64,000 nucleotides of DNA from Zygnema cylindricum (GCA_037447655.1 JBBHKE010001578.1:147727-211726); one strand, 5' to 3'. Counted from the first letter of the stretch, positions 1 through 12,009 are shown. Numbers and translations are program-made. The notes: generated by a model not told the origin, from the sequence alone.

Positions 1-1426
1 TTTTCCCACCCCCCCTCTCCCACTTCCCCTTCTTCTAACTCTCTCCCCCTCTCCCTATCTCCCTCTGCCTCTCTCCCCCTTTCAAGCTCTCAATCACCAC
101 CTCTCTGTTTGTCCGTTCCTCTCTTTCCCTCGTCCACACCCTCTCCATCTCTTTCTCTCTCTCCCTCCCTCCCTCCATCTCCCTCTCACCCTTGTTGCGC
201 TCTTATCCCTCTCTCCCTCCCTCTCTACATCTCCCTCACCTTCCTTTCATCTCTCTTCCTCCCACCCCTCTTCATCTGTCCTCCTCTGCGACTCTCCCTC
301 TCTCCCTCTCTCTCTCCCTACCCTTTTCGTTCTTTCCCCCATCCCAATCCCACCCTCTCTCTTCCCCCCCTCCCTCTTTCTCTCTCCCTTTACCTCTCCT
401 TCTCGCTCCCTCCTCTCCCTCTCTCTCTCCGTCTCCCTCTCCCTCTCTCCCCCCTCTCCCTCCTCTCCCTCCTCTCCCTTACCCTCCCCTACCTCTACCT
501 CTCCCTCTCACTCACCCTCCTCTCCCCTTCCCTCTCCCTCCCTCTCCTGCCTTCTCCCTCTACCTCTCCTCTTCATCTCCCTCTCCCTCTCTCTCTCCAG
601 ATCCCGCTTTCGCTCCCTCTCCCTCTCACCCTCTCCCTCTCCCCCTCTCTATCTCTCTCTCCCTCTCCATCTCTTCCTCTCCCCCGCTTCATCTCTTTCT
701 CTCTCCTTCCCTCTCCCCCTCTACCTCTCTTCCTCTCTCCCTCTCCAGGTCCTTCTCCCTCTTCCTCTCCCTCGTCCTCCTCTCCCTCGTCCTCCTCTCC
801 CTCTCCCTTTCCCTCTCTTCGTCCTCCCTCTCCCCCTCCTCCCCTCCAACCTCCCCTCTCCTCCCTCCTCTCCTTGTCCCCTCTCCTCCCTCCTCTCCTT
901 GTCCCCTCTCCTCCCTCCTCTCCTTGTCCCCTCTCCTCTCCCTCTCCTCCTTTCTCCCCCACTCACCTCCTCTCGCTCTCCCTCTCCCCCTTATTCTCGC
1001 TTCCCCTCCCTCTCCCTCTCCCTCTCCCCCTCCCTCTCCCCCTCCCTCTCCCTCTCCCCCTCCCTCCCCCTCTCCCTCTCCATCTCCCTCTCCCTTTCCC
1101 TCTCTCTCTCCAGCTCCCGCTCCCCCTTCCGCTTTCGCTCCCTCTCACCCACTCCTTCTCCCCCTCTCCCTCTCCCTCTCCCTCTCCCTCTCCTCCCCCT
1201 CTCCTCCCACTCTCCTCCCCCACCCCTTACCCCTCTCGCTCTCCCTCCCCCTCGTCTCCCTCTCCCTGTCCCTCTCCCTCCCTCTCCCTCTCTCTTCCTC
1301 ATGCACTCCCTCTCTCCCTCTGTCAATCCCTCCCTCTAATCCCTCCCTCTTTCTTTCCCTCCCTCTTTCCTTCCCTCCCCCACTCCCCCCCTTCTCTTTG
1401 CCCCCTCTCCCTCTTCTCTCCCCCTT
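1..1426. repeat. Polypyrimidine (CCCTCT)-type low-complexity tract
   Basis: The plus strand is almost pure C and T, built from CCCTCT, CCCTCC and CTCTCT units with drifting spacing. Long open frames here encode only Ser/Pro/Leu (plus strand) or Arg/Gly/Glu (minus strand), as any such repeat would, so they are not genes. The end of the tract (about 1286-1400) nearly matches the end of the tract at 53349-53460, including a shared non-CT island with CATGCACTCC. The tract therefore looks like a constant part of the R repeat that follows rather than chance neighbouring DNA. Confidence 0.95.
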
Positions 1427-4400
1427 CGATTAGTGTTTCTTTACCTTGAGTCTGTGGTCAAGTTGTTGCGCTGTCACGTCACGTCCTTCTCGCGACTCTA
1501 ATCACGTTTTATCCTTCCAATTTTCTACACAAAATTTGGAGATAAACCACATCAAACGTGATTATTTCCTTAACTCAATTCTTCAATTTAAATCCTTTCA
1601 ATATAATTCTTCCCTCCTCACCCAGATTATGACTTTGAAATTCACGATTCTTACATTCGAGGTTGAGTGTTCATAAATCTCATTTGTACCTTAATTGCGT
1701 TTGGCAGGTCTAGTGTGTGGTAGGGTTCTTTCGGGTTTTGAAACTAATTTATTGGTTTTACATTTGAGAAAGCAACTCTAGAAAAATTCAGGTTGAATGT
1801 GTGAAACTTAACGATTTTGTCTTTTTGTTGTGATGCCGCATAACTTGAGGAAAACAAAACGAAATTTCTTTTGAAATTAGCTTTTACTTCTCTATTCCAC
1901 TCCTTTTGTCTGGATTTATGAGATATTATATAAATGTGCCCAATCCACTGATGATTCTCAAGTTCTACATTTTCCTTCATACACTGTACTATGAGCCAGT
2001 GGAGGAGCGACATGTGACGGAAATAATATTAAAATTGACATGTTTTGCTACAGAACCTAAACGATATACAATTACGTTTCGTTACATTGATTGAAAACAT
2101 TTTTTTGTATGTTACGCCCGACTAAATTGGTCATGAATCGCCTTATCACAACTGAACAAATACATAACGTCCGCTGACATCAGCGTCATAAACATATATA
2201 TACCGTCCGCTGACATCAGCGTCATAAACAAATATATACCGTCCGCTGACATCAGCGTCATAAACAAATATATACCGTCGGCTGACATCAGCGTCATAAA
2301 CAAATATATACCGTCCGCTGACATCATTAACCTGACGGTGCGAAGCTGCTACCTCGAACTAATTTGAACATAAAAGGAGGTAAGCGAAGAAAAACTCAAA
2401 GGCAGAGCAACAGGCTGAAAGAACCGATAAGTTGCTAAAGACTTGATGCAAAGTCATATTGACTTAGTGCCCAGATACATAGTGTTGGCCAAGAGGGTGT
2501 GGCTTCAGTATGTAGACGAAGGTGGCAAAGTACAACATGGAATATTTAATGAAGTCCTAAGAAAACCATTAAGGATAATCGGATTTGTAAGATGAATGTG
2601 ACTCTAAACAAAACCATTGAAGGACTTACTCTTTAAAACACGCGCTGATTGCCTTCAAAACCATGTGGAATCTTGAAGACGAAAATCTCAAACTTGAATA
2701 TTGGAGATAAACAACGACGGAGAACCGATTACCAGAAATTGCAAAGTCTGCCCCGCCTGACTTAATGAGAAAACTAGAAGAGGGGTTCCCTCCCACTATT
2801 GGCACCTACATTGAACAAGACCGAGTCTATGATCATGGCAGGCAGAAATATGCCTTCAAAAGTAGGACAATCTGAGAACAGACTGTTGCAGACGTTACAT
2901 GGATATTCAATGATGCACCAGTAAATAGTAATCAAATCTATATGCTATCACCTCTGAGGTGGAAAGTATTTTTCCTGTTGTCCAAACGAATGACACTCTT
3001 GCCGAATTTCATGTGTAAAACGAATTACTCAACTATGAGTATATGACGAATTTAAAGCAAGAAAAAAAGTTACACTCGTTGGTCAAATTATTTACTTGTT
3101 TGAATGCTCGATACAATGAATTTGCCTTGGTTCTCGGTCATTTTATGGCTTGTTCAAACCCGAACCAGTGACAACTGGTTGAGGTCATAAGGATACTTCA
3201 AGGCTCGTCTAATTTTGGAAGGTAAGCGGGACGAACATAATTCACTGGAACACTTGTATGGCCCGAAATAAAGAATAAAATTTCACATTTCGACAACCGG
3301 TCATAAAACTGCATAATACTTCTGTAATCCACCTTATTACAACATATAACCTTGAAACTAGTTTATGAATGTTTATACATATCAAAAATGCGTCTTCGAT
3401 TCATACTAAGTTAATAAGATTTGTTAGAAATCAGATGCATATCTAAGTGACTAAATAATATCTAAATTGGAACTATTTTGCCTATCACCCAAGAAGCCGT
3501 AAACTGCTTATGAAAGACCTGATATAAAGGATGTACCTTAAAGCACACAACCTATAAACTTACAGACAAAATTACCAACTGATCCAAAATTACCAACTGA
3601 TCCAGGTCTAATAAATCTAGAAAGAAAACAAGAACCAATTTTAGAGAAAATTCAAACCCACAAAGGAAATTGACATTCAAGACTGATAACAAGATATATT
3701 TTGTGAAGGCTATAACTGCAGACCACCTGAATTCCGGTGTGCCAAATTCATTTGAATTGTGAAGTCACGAATAATAAGCACTTTATGATAAAACTTTATG
3801 ATATCGCATATGTTTCGAACTAGTTGACTGCACCGCCATAAGCTTTTAATCTTTTTATTATGATAAACTTTTCAAACCTAATTTGAACTGATTCGAATCT
3901 TAACAGGTATTGATAAAGTTTTTCTGCGCAAATTGAAGTAACGTTGAATTTAATAACCAAAGGTTAATAAACCAAAACCTGGTAACATATGAAATCGGCG
4001 GACAGTTTTATATTGTTTGGCCAAATTGCAAGTTAATAAACTTTAATATAATTCAATGTTAACTGGTAATCAAAACATTTTTATTGAACATACTTAAGTT
4101 ATTGCTTAAGTTATTAAACTTGGTTATAAATCAATATCAACAGGTAATTAAAATATTCTTATTAAACATACTAGAACAAATCCAGTGGCTCCAATGCTTG
4201 AATCATATATTGGAGTTTGTACAGAAAAAGATTAAAGCAATAAACGTTTAAACAATGTATTCTATCAACGACCTCGGTACAAGTTGTGCATTAATTTACT
4301 TATTGAAAAATCTACAACTGTTTTTGACACCCTATTTTTCCAATACTTAAGAAATGAAGAAATCTGAATCACTGGAACTTTTAACAAATTAAAAAATCAA

Positions 4401-6215
4401 GATGCTGAATTATCAGAAAAAGTCCAGTTTGTAGTAGAATTCAACATGAAACATTCAACATGAAACAGATTTTCAAAACCCCATAATTTCTAAAATATTA
4501 AGTTCGACATCCTAACTTCTCAGAGTGCAAAACAAATCTATTACAAAGCAGACTACAAATGCTTTTTGTGTTGGATGTGCGATTCTGCGTTTTAACAAAA
4601 GACGTAACACTTGGTTGGCTTTGAATTTGGTTTTCGATTTGGAAGGGGAGATGAGTTTCCATACCGGATTTACTGTGTCCAGGTTGCTGTCACGTCACGT
4701 TGCGTCCTCTTTCGCGAGTCTAACCGCGTTTCAACTATTGCACCTTGCAAGTATCTGTACAAATTTTAGAGTAAAATCACATCAAACATAATCCTTTTCC
4801 TAATCTAAATCCTTTGATCTAATTCCTCTACAAAACCCGAAATCCTTCAGCCGAAATCCTTCCAATCAAATTCTTCTAAAGAACCCTATAATTTTGGGCA
4901 CAGATTTCGGAGCAAAACACATCAGACATATTCCTTTTCCTGATCTAAACCCTTTCAATCTACATCCGTTCAATCTATTTCCTCCTAAAAATCCAAAATC
5001 CTTCCATCTAGATCCTTTCATTCTCATATTTTTCAAAATCCTTTCAATTTAAGTCCTCCAACTAAAACCCTAATTTTCCGGGCACATATTTTGGAGCATA
5101 AGAACACCAAACATAATCCTTTTCCTAATCTAAATCCTTTCAATCTCATTCCTCCCCCTTCATCCAAATCATGACTCGGAAGTCGACGACTCGCAACTGA
5201 GAAGTCAAGAATTCAAAGTTTTGAGCCCTGAAAGCGTTCAGAATTGAAAACTCATGAGTTCGAAATTTTGAGCTCGAGTTTCGAAACTCCGAACTCATAA
5301 TTTTTACTTTAGAACTCAAGTTTGATTTTTTGAACTCTAGACTCAAAATATAATTCCACTTTACGAGTTATTTGTGACTACAAAATAACATTAATGTGAG
5401 TGTAACAATTACTTTTTGAGAGACAATCTTCACTTCTTCACTTTTTCCAGCTGAAGTATTTTTTCTTATTTAGAGCTGTACTCTCTCTTATGTTCGAATT
5501 GCGGTACGAACAGAAACATTGTACTTTAATTCGGGATACCTTCAATTTCAGAGCTTTTGCAAGGCTTTCCAAAGTATTACAGGGTTCTACAGGAGTTTAA
5601 AGGGGTTTATAGGGGTTTACAGGGATTTAACAGGGGTTTATAGGGGTTTACAGGAGTTTTACCGGGATTTTCAGGGGTTGCTAGGGTTTTTAGGTTTTCA
5701 CAATTCAGCAAGTAACTCTTGCAGAAAGTTTGCAGTTATTATAACTTAAAAGGATCGGCAGATACGACAAATATTTTCCTTTTGAAACCCGTTTACTATT
5801 CTCCAAACTAGGGTTTCCTTTTTAAAACAGGACATCTTACAAAAAAGAAAACAAAAATCGCAAAGTTTGATTTGCATACCGTTAATTACTGTGGATATTG
5901 CGTAAAAGAGGGGAAGATTCACTCTCGCGAAGGAGAGGAGGGTGAATGTGGTCGTCTTTCTCGACCAGGTTAACAACAGAGTTGACATAAAGAGGGTGAG
6001 GGGTAGAGGAAGAGAAGGAAGGAAAGGACCTTACCTTTTGTTTCTCAATCGTATTAAGCTTTTCCAAGAAGTCGAGGCGCAAAGGTATGTGTGCCCCTTT
6101 CTGTTTCTCGGATGTACTTTCCTTTTCAATAAGAGTTGGAAGAAATGAAGGGGAAGAAGCCATGAAGGTATCTCTGGCTCTCACGAATTGATGCATAGGT
6201 GTAAACTATAAAGTG
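1427..6215 (+). repeat. R repeat, copy 1 (unclassified long interspersed repeat)
   Basis: This is the longest of three same-orientation copies (others at 37625-42165 and 53463-57303). All begin after a CT tract with a segment containing CAAGTTGTTG.GCTGTCACG. The middle (about 2440-4500) is nearly identical to about 54390-56450. The 3' part has several loosely repeated blocks (near 4788, 4930 and 5116) around a word like TAATCCTTTTCCTAATC. It ends around 6050-6215 in a segment shared with 41900-42165. No intact ORF, LTR or terminal inverted repeat was found. Short stretches such as 2440-2560 read like decayed coding sequence, but no family was recognised. It could be a large non-autonomous retroelement or Helitron-like unit; the class is unknown. 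Confidence 0.8.
2168..2330. repeat. 36-bp tandem repeat, about 5 copies, within R copy 1
   Basis: The word CGTCCGCTGACATCA (one unit has CGTCGGCTG) recurs at about 2168, 2204, 2240, 2276 and 2312, an exact 36-bp period. R copy 3 has a single unit at the same place (around 54268), so the array expanded after the copies separated. Because 36 is a multiple of 3, one minus-strand frame stays open across it with a repeating peptide; this is a by-product of the repeat. Confidence 0.9.
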
Positions 6216-6273
6216 CGGAAACCGTCGGAAATATCCGTACAGTGTTCCCTCGTACAATATCTACAGTACAGTG

Positions 6274-6472
6274 CACCGTGAATCGTTATTAGCCTTATGT
6301 ACGCTATATCGGCACCCCAAAATTTTGACATTGATACCTTAAATATAATAAATTACACTATTTAAAGAAGTGGACCATAATATGCCACGTTTCCTGGAAC
6401 TAAATTAGAATGAATGACGCTATTTTTTTATTTACACTAATAATTTTTATACGCTAATAACGATTCAAGGTG
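6274..6472. mobile_element. CACCG-type MITE (TA family), about 199 bp
   Basis: It begins CACCGTGAATCGTTATTAGC and ends with the inverse form GCTAATAACGATTCAAGGTG followed by TA. The left flank is TG rather than TA, so one target-site base pair has changed. Its right half closely matches the truncated copy at 30540-30632. It is a short non-coding member of the family seen at 12329, 14536, 20680, 35459 and 57307-58045. Confidence 0.85.
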
Positions 6473-6630
6473 TACAGTTTGCGTACTATACGCGAAAATC
6501 ACGCACACGACGCGTACTGCAGAAGGTGCAGTACAGTTCAATACTGTACTACAGTACTGTACTGTACTTTGCCAGTACTGAACAAAGTACTAAGTACAGT
6601 TCAGTACAGTAACACCGTGAATCGTATTTA

Positions 6631-7505
6631 GGCTGCGGCCCCATGTGGCTAAGTTCGGGTTTTTTTCTGTCGTTTTCCTTTTTAACTTAGCGCCGTACTG
6701 CCTGAGTTGCGACCGTACGAAGAAATCGCAAATTTGTAACGTACAATTTGCGTCATTCTCGAACTTAGGGTGTACAAAAATTTGTCGTCTTGCGTTTTTT
6801 CGACCCACTGTCACGTCATCTTCAAAATTTTCATAAACAACATCGACAGTTTGTTTTACGCTAAGTAAAACCATTTACACCAATAGTAAAATATAGTCCC
6901 ACGTGTGAAAAGTTTTCAAATATATTTGACGAAAAAAACAGTACAGGGTTGTTGGTTTTTGTCCGCATGCACCTTGTACGGTTTTTTTTTGCAGGGGGTC
7001 TCGAAGCTGCAGTGCCCTTTGACAGAAAGGTGAAAAATCTTCCAAGGCGCCACTTCTACTCGCCCTCACCGCCGCTGTCACCTTTTGTCCCATCCACCCC
7101 TTCAAACGACACCATTTCGCATTCAAGAAAAAAAAATTGTAAGGGCGTAAAGAATGATTTTTCCATTCATGGCGGCCGAACAGGAGAGGCAAACGCAATG
7201 GGCATGCCCATGGCTGTAAAAACTCTACGTCTACGATGTCACAAGAAGACGCGAGACAAACCGAATCGTTTCAAAAATTACGATGCATTTGTGCGACGCT
7301 TCGAAAAGTTTCGAAAAATACGGTGCGACAAAACAGATATGTACACGTTGACAGCCGTCACGCGCGTTGTCGACGTATACAATCGTCACAAACTTAAGTT
7401 CCCAATTTCGAGAGAATACATAGAGACACTTGAAATCCGGGTCCGCCGGATCCGCGCTAAAATACAAATAAGTTCGCTAAGTTACAACTACATGGGGCCG
7501 CAGCC
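6631..7505. mobile_element. PIF/Harbinger-type non-autonomous element, 875 bp
   Basis: Terminal inverted repeats are GGCTGCGGCCCCATGT on the left and its complement ACATGGGGCCGCAGCC on the right. It is flanked by the 3-bp duplication TTA (6628-6630 and 7506-7508). A TTA/TAA duplication with ends starting GG is typical of PIF/Harbinger elements. No transposase is recognisable; a 186-residue ORF at 6949-7509 overlaps the right end and resembles nothing known to me. Inserted in the MITE at 6612-10132. Confidence 0.85.
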
Positions 7506-7642
7506 TTAGCGTCAATAATTTTTGGGAATTGATCATGGCAGTGACTGTTTTGGTTGCGCACAGTCACTTACATCATTTTGTCAAAAAATGTACTTTTGAA
7601 GTACACATTGGTACAAGTAAAGTACCGTTGAGTCAAAATTTG

Positions 7643-8540
7643 TAGTGTTGTGTATCGGTAAGCATTTACCGATAACCGATATGGACCTTTTTTCGGGTTC
7701 CCAATAATCGATATATTGGCTCGATATATCGTTATCGGTCTTATCGCCGATAAGTAACCGATAATATCGGGTACTTATCGGCGATAACACCGATAACGGT
7801 AACTATCGGCGATAAATGTACGGCTCGTACAGATATATGTACGAGCCGTACAAGTGAATGTACGGCATGTATACTCAGTTGTACGTCATATTCCCCCGAC
7901 GCGCAGAAAGTACAGTAGCCGCCATGACGTCTGTACGGTTTTTGTACGGATCCAATGTAAACGATGTACCTTTCACATCCGACGCCATGGCTTTGTCCCT
8001 TTATTCATTGAGATCCACTGGACACCTGCCACCTGTCAATTTGTTAGCTTTTTTGGCAAAAGCTGCCAAAAGAGCCATTTTGGGCTCACGCTGGCCGTCC
8101 GCTGGTACTTTTTCATTCCAAGTCGTCCGTTCGATTTCGGCGGCGCGCAAAATATTATTTTGCGTCCGTTGTACTTTGTGTCCTCTGTCCGTTTCCTGTT
8201 CCATGTTCACCAGTTTGTCTGTAAATTCCGTACGTCGCCGTAAAAAAAAATTGTACAGTTAACCGACCAACATTTTTTGTGATGCGTTGGCCGTAATAAT
8301 TTTCAGTAAAAGGTGACGGAACAGAATCGTACACGTGGAATGACACGCTATATAATGTAAATAGTATAATACAGTATTTAATAAGGTACTATAGTATGCG
8401 TACTATATATTTTTATAGTTATCGCCGATATGGAATTTGTTGGTCTCAGACCGATATATCGGTACCTCTGACCATTTGATTACCGATAACTATCGGTATC
8501 GGTGTTATCGCGATAAGTTTTTTACCGATACACAACACTA
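7643..8540. mobile_element. hAT-like non-autonomous element with TATCGG subterminal repeats, 898 bp
   Basis: Terminal inverted repeats are TAGTGTTGTGTATCGGTAA and its complement; TAGTG is a common hAT end. Perfect 8-bp duplications AAAATTTG lie at 7635-7642 and 8541-8548. Both inner flanks (7650-7815 and 8405-8530) are packed with TATCGG/CCGATA words in both orientations, like the subterminal transposase-binding repeats of hAT elements. No transposase is encoded. It is inserted in the left arm of the foldback element. Confidence 0.9.
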
Positions 8541-8595
8541 AAAATTTGACGGTCAATCGGTAGGACAACTTTGACTTTCAAAATATTGTTTCAAC

Positions 8596-9101
8596 CATAG
8601 TTCAAAAGTAGGTGAAAGTAGGCCCATACAATATGCCTATTGTATGTAAAACATACAATATGACCTTAAGACCCATATTGTATTGGTCGAAAAATTAAAA
8701 AAAAGAGTAACAGGGTTGAGTTGCACATCGATCGATAGAGAATTAAACGTCATGTCTAAATTTTGAAAAACATTCGGACAAAAAAATTTATTTCTGTGAG
8801 TTTTGAGGTATTTTTAATTTAAACCGTCAGATTTGGACAATCGGACGGTCGCTGATCAAAGTAGCGATCTAAGAAGATCACATGAAAAGCCCGTAACACA
8901 ACTCATCCTAAGCTGTGTCAGTTCGCTGAAATTTCGTCCAGCGGCGTGTGCTGTACTATGATCATACGTCAAATTCGTACGTTCGTACAAAAGTGTGCAC
9001 AAACGCACACACATACAGTATGTCTGCTCTGCGCGAGTTTTGTGCCAAGTATTGTGCGTCTACCAAAGGCCTACCATGAAAACGCCTACTTTTGAACTAT
9101 G
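8596..9101. mobile_element. hAT-type MITE, CATAGTTCAAAAGTAGG family, 506 bp
   Basis: The ends are CATAGTTCAAAAGTAGG and its complement. They are flanked by perfect 8-bp duplications GTTTCAAC (8588-8595 and 9102-9109). The interior shares palindromic CATACAATATG words and a GATCTTCTTAGATC-like segment with the copies at 10191-10646 (opposite orientation) and 11704-12009. It is inserted in the left arm of the foldback element at 7524-9941. Non-coding. Confidence 0.92.
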
Positions 9102-10190
9102 GTTTCAACCGCTTAAACTTTTGTCGCGCTTGCGAACGTCGACCGTCATAATAAAATTAGCAATTCACACGGCCGACGAACGTTTACGGTAACAAAACTA
9201 CGGCAACCACATGTAAATAAAAGTGTTGCAGACAGTCACTTTTTGTCGTTACGTGAGCTCCACGGTGAGAGCACATTGGATATTCACTTAGCCGCAAAAA
9301 TGAAATTTAGTCGTATAAGCGTTACATTGAATTTAGACGCAAATTGAAACAAAACCTCTTTAAACTGAAGTAATATAAGTCTTGTACGGAAATATTAAAA
9401 CGCACGAAACGAAATAAACTTTGTACACTATAATAAAACGAACCGGCGTAAAAATATCAATTGAAATTAAATGAAAAAAATGCGCGTTGTCACGCGCGAC
9501 GAAATTGAGCCACGCTATCTACGAATCAACATTCTTACATTGACAGCGAAATTTCGTTTCGTGCGTTTTTATATTTCCATTTCAATTTTGCGACTAAGTT
9601 AATATCCAACGTGCTCTCACCGTGGAGCTCACGTAACGACAAAAAGTGACTGTCTGCAACACTTTTATTTACATGTGGTTGCCGCAGTTTTGTTACCGTA
9701 AACGTTCGCCGGCCGTGTGAATTGCTAATTTTATTATGACGGTCGACGTTCGCAAGCGCGGCAAAAGTTTAAGCGGTTGAAACAATATTTTGAAAGTCAA
9801 AGCTGTCCAACCGATTGACCGTCAAATTTAGACTCAACGGTACTTTACTTGTACCAATGTGTACTTCAAAAGTACATTTTTTGACAAAATGACGTAAGTG
9901 ACTGTGCGCAACCAAAACAGTCACTGCCATGATCAATTCCCTAATTTTTTCGCCACTGAAAACATATTTTCTCCGTACACATTTGTCCAATTTTCAATTT
10001 AAGACCGCCATTCGTAAGCTTAGAATACAACCTTTCAATCGCAACCGTCAGATCCACAATTCGACATGTATGTACGGAGAAAAGATGTTTTAAGAGAAAA
10101 AAAACATTAACACTAATTACGATTCACAGTGTACTGTACCAGTGTACCTTCCGTTCGAAAACAAAGATGAAATATGGCAATGCTTGAGAA

Positions 10191-10646
10191 CATAGTTCAA
10201 AAGTAGGCATTTTTTGGTAGGCCTTTTGTAGGCCGCCTTTAGCGTAAGTTGTGTTACGGGCTTTCCGTGTGGTCTTCTTAGATCACTACTTTCATCAGCG
10301 ACCGTCACATCATCCGAATCTAACGATAGTCCTATCGTAAGCTGTGTTATGGGCTTTTCATGGGATCTTCTTAGATCGTTACTTTCATCAAAGACCGTCA
10401 AATTGTCCAAGTCTGACGGTTTAAATAAAAAGTCGCTCAAAACTCACAGAAAAATATTTTTTGTCCGATTTTTATTTCAAATTTAGACATGACGTTTAGT
10501 TCTCTATCGATCCATGTGCAACTCAACCCTGTCACTATTTTATTTCATTTTGCGGCCAATACAATACGGGTCTTAAGGCCATATTGTATGTTTTGCATAC
10601 AATATGCATATTGTATGGGCGTACAGTCACCTACTTTTGAACTATG
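10191..10646. mobile_element. hAT-type MITE, CATAGTTCAAAAGTAGG family, 456 bp
   Basis: Same 17-bp ends as the copy at 8596-9101. The flanking 8-mers CTTGAGAA (10183-10190) and ATTGAGAA (10647-10654) differ at one base. The interior is inverted relative to the 8596 copy and carries a doubled block around the GATCTTCTTAGATC word (near 10266 and 10363), so it looks internally duplicated. Non-coding. Confidence 0.88.
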
Positions 10647-10654
10647 ATTGAGAA

Positions 10655-11019
10655 GGTCGACAACCAAAGACATCGTTATAATTAAATTTATAAAGTTTGA
10701 GAAATCTTGCGCGAAATCCCAGCCCGCGTATCTTTTGTGAGATACTGTAACAGGAATGTTTGGTGACGGCGAATCTGACGACTGTCGGGCACTCTCGATA
10801 GAACTGTACGAGAGACAGGACGATGGACACAGGGTTGCGGCCCATCGAGACAGTTCGGGACATTAGTAGCCCGTTTGGGCAATTTATGGTCGTAGGATTG
10901 CGATCAGAACTCGCCATCCGGTGATAACGGCCATGAAAAGACACGAAATGTGGCGTAGCCAAAAAAGTGCACAGAATTTCAATGTGTGCGCACTAAAACA
11001 TTTCGTCTCAACAATTATC
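10655..11019. other. Unassigned spacer
   Basis: Between the MITE ending at 10646 and the inverted repeat starting near 11020. Short ORFs on both strands (for example 10642-10962, minus) show no recognisable domain. I saw no terminal repeats or RNA gene here. Confidence 0.5.
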
Positions 11020-11069
11020 TTATGGGCTTCTTGGACAGAATTTTCATTTTTTAAAGGCGAGTATTACAG

Positions 11070-11690
11070 TATATGCACGGAAGTCATATCTCTTATCAGA
11101 CAAACCTGTCGACTTTATGTCACAAAACTTTGAAAACATACAGCTTCACGAATCTTGGAAATGATGTCGTTTTTATTGGACAGGATCAAAACGACAAATT
11201 TCTATTAAGAGAACACGACAAGGGCTTGATCTTACAGATCGCAAAGTTCGACACTTGTAAGTTGTAACGCGAGCTGGATGCGTTTTGATACGCCGTGTAG
11301 TCTATTTTCTTCAGCAAATCGTACCTTTTGACTGTCCATGCGAAATTTCGAATCTTACGTTTCGAATGTGTACGACGACGTCACATAGGTTTAAACCGTG
11401 ACGTTTGCATAGAGAAGCCGTTTACGGTTTTCCCTGGATGAACAAAGTCTTACATGTGTGGTACTGTAGCTACACCATGTGTACGGTTGAGTCCTTATTG
11501 GGTACCTTCCTCACAAATTTCTGTTACGATGTCACTTTCAAGATTCGTCAAGCTGTACATTTGCAACGCTTCGTAGCTTTTACACCTGTCACGTTTGTCG
11601 TGAGGTTTCAGCTCATAATGACTTCCGTAGAACTTGCGATTCCACTTGTATAATTTTTTGGTGACGTTTGGATCACGTTTAGAAGCTACA
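11070..11690. repeat. Inverted repeat (foldback-like), arms about 110-150 bp
   Basis: The left arm (about 11075-11180) contains ACGGAAGTCAT and a CAGCTTCACGAATCTTG word. The right arm (about 11515-11640) contains the complements ATGACTTCCGT and CAAGATTCGTCAAGCTG in reverse order. The spacer between them has no recognisable gene. Its outer limits and target duplication could not be fixed, so class is unknown. The hAT-type MITE at 11704 follows directly. Confidence 0.65.
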
Positions 11691-11703
11691 GTACAGTACA
11701 GCT

Positions 11704-12009
11704 CATAGTTCAAAAGTAGGCGTTTTTATGGTAGGCCTTTGGTCGGCGCCTTTATCGTAAGTTGTGTTATGGGCTTTTCATGTGATCTTCTTAGATCGCT
11801 ACTTTGATCAGCGACCGTCCGATCGTTCGAATCTGACGGTGTAAAGAAAAATCTTTGGTCCGAATGTTTTAATTGGTCCAATTTTTGGTCAGAATGTTTT
11901 AATTGGTGCGAATAGGTCCGAATACAATATGGGTCTTAAGGTCATACTGTATGTTTTGCATACAATAGGCATATTGTATGGGCCTACTTTCACCTACTTT
12001 TGAACTATG
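11704..12009. mobile_element. hAT-type MITE, CATAGTTCAAAAGTAGG family, 306 bp
   Basis: This is the shortest and cleanest of three copies. Perfect 8-bp duplications GTACAGCT lie at 11696-11703 and 12010-12017, directly outside the CATAGTTCAAAAGTAGG inverted ends. The duplication is what defines the element ends and the hAT-like class. Confidence 0.93.

Larger units (their letters stand above)
7524..9941. mobile_element. Foldback element with long inverted arms, 8-bp target duplication
   Basis: It starts GGGAATTGATCATGGCAG and ends with the inverse CTGCCATGATCAATTCCC. It is flanked by identical 8-bp duplications TAATTTTT (7516-7523 and 9942-9949). The left arm (7524-7642, 8541-8595, 9102-9300) pairs with the right arm (about 9596-9941) over about 350 bp, for example the CCGTGGAGCTCACGTAACG segment and its complement. 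Two other elements are inserted in the left arm (7643-8540 and 8596-9101). The related foldback at 12286-14432 shares the GGGAATTG ends, CGGTCGACGTTCGCAA in the arms and a TAATTTNN duplication. No coding sequence; a hAT-like mechanism is suggested only by the 8-bp duplication. Confidence 0.88.
6612..10132. mobile_element. CACCG-type MITE split by nested insertions (outermost host)
   Basis: Left end ACACCGTGAATCG at 6612; right end CGATTCACAGTG at 10132 followed by TA. With the inserts at 6631-7505 and 7524-9941 ignored, the remainder matches the uninterrupted MITE at 20680-20880. Shared pieces are the TTAGCGTCAATA word, a CACTGAAAA-like segment, a GTCCAATTT segment and GGAGAAAAGATGTTTT. The 20680 copy thus acts as an empty-site reference for both insertions. 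Confidence 0.8.

Noticed and set aside
109-1449. 446-residue Ser/Pro/Leu-rich open frame
   Set aside because: Arises from a CT-rich tract that lacks stop codons in several frames; the overlapping frames are equally open and have the same composition.
2112-2327. Repeating MSADGIYLFMT peptide
   Set aside because: Produced by a 36-bp tandem repeat whose length is a multiple of three; the corresponding copy at 54.2 kb has no such frame.
1427-6215. R repeat as an LTR retrotransposon or LINE
   Set aside because: No reverse transcriptase motif, no LTR pair, no poly-A tail and no target duplication could be shown.
6949-7509. 186-residue ORF inside the PIF-type element as transposase
   Set aside because: No DDE or Myb motif; it runs through the terminal repeat and is probably a chance frame.
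10117-10440. 107-residue minus-strand ORF with internal repeats
   Set aside because: Falls inside a hAT-type MITE and reflects its doubled internal block; not conserved in the other two copies.
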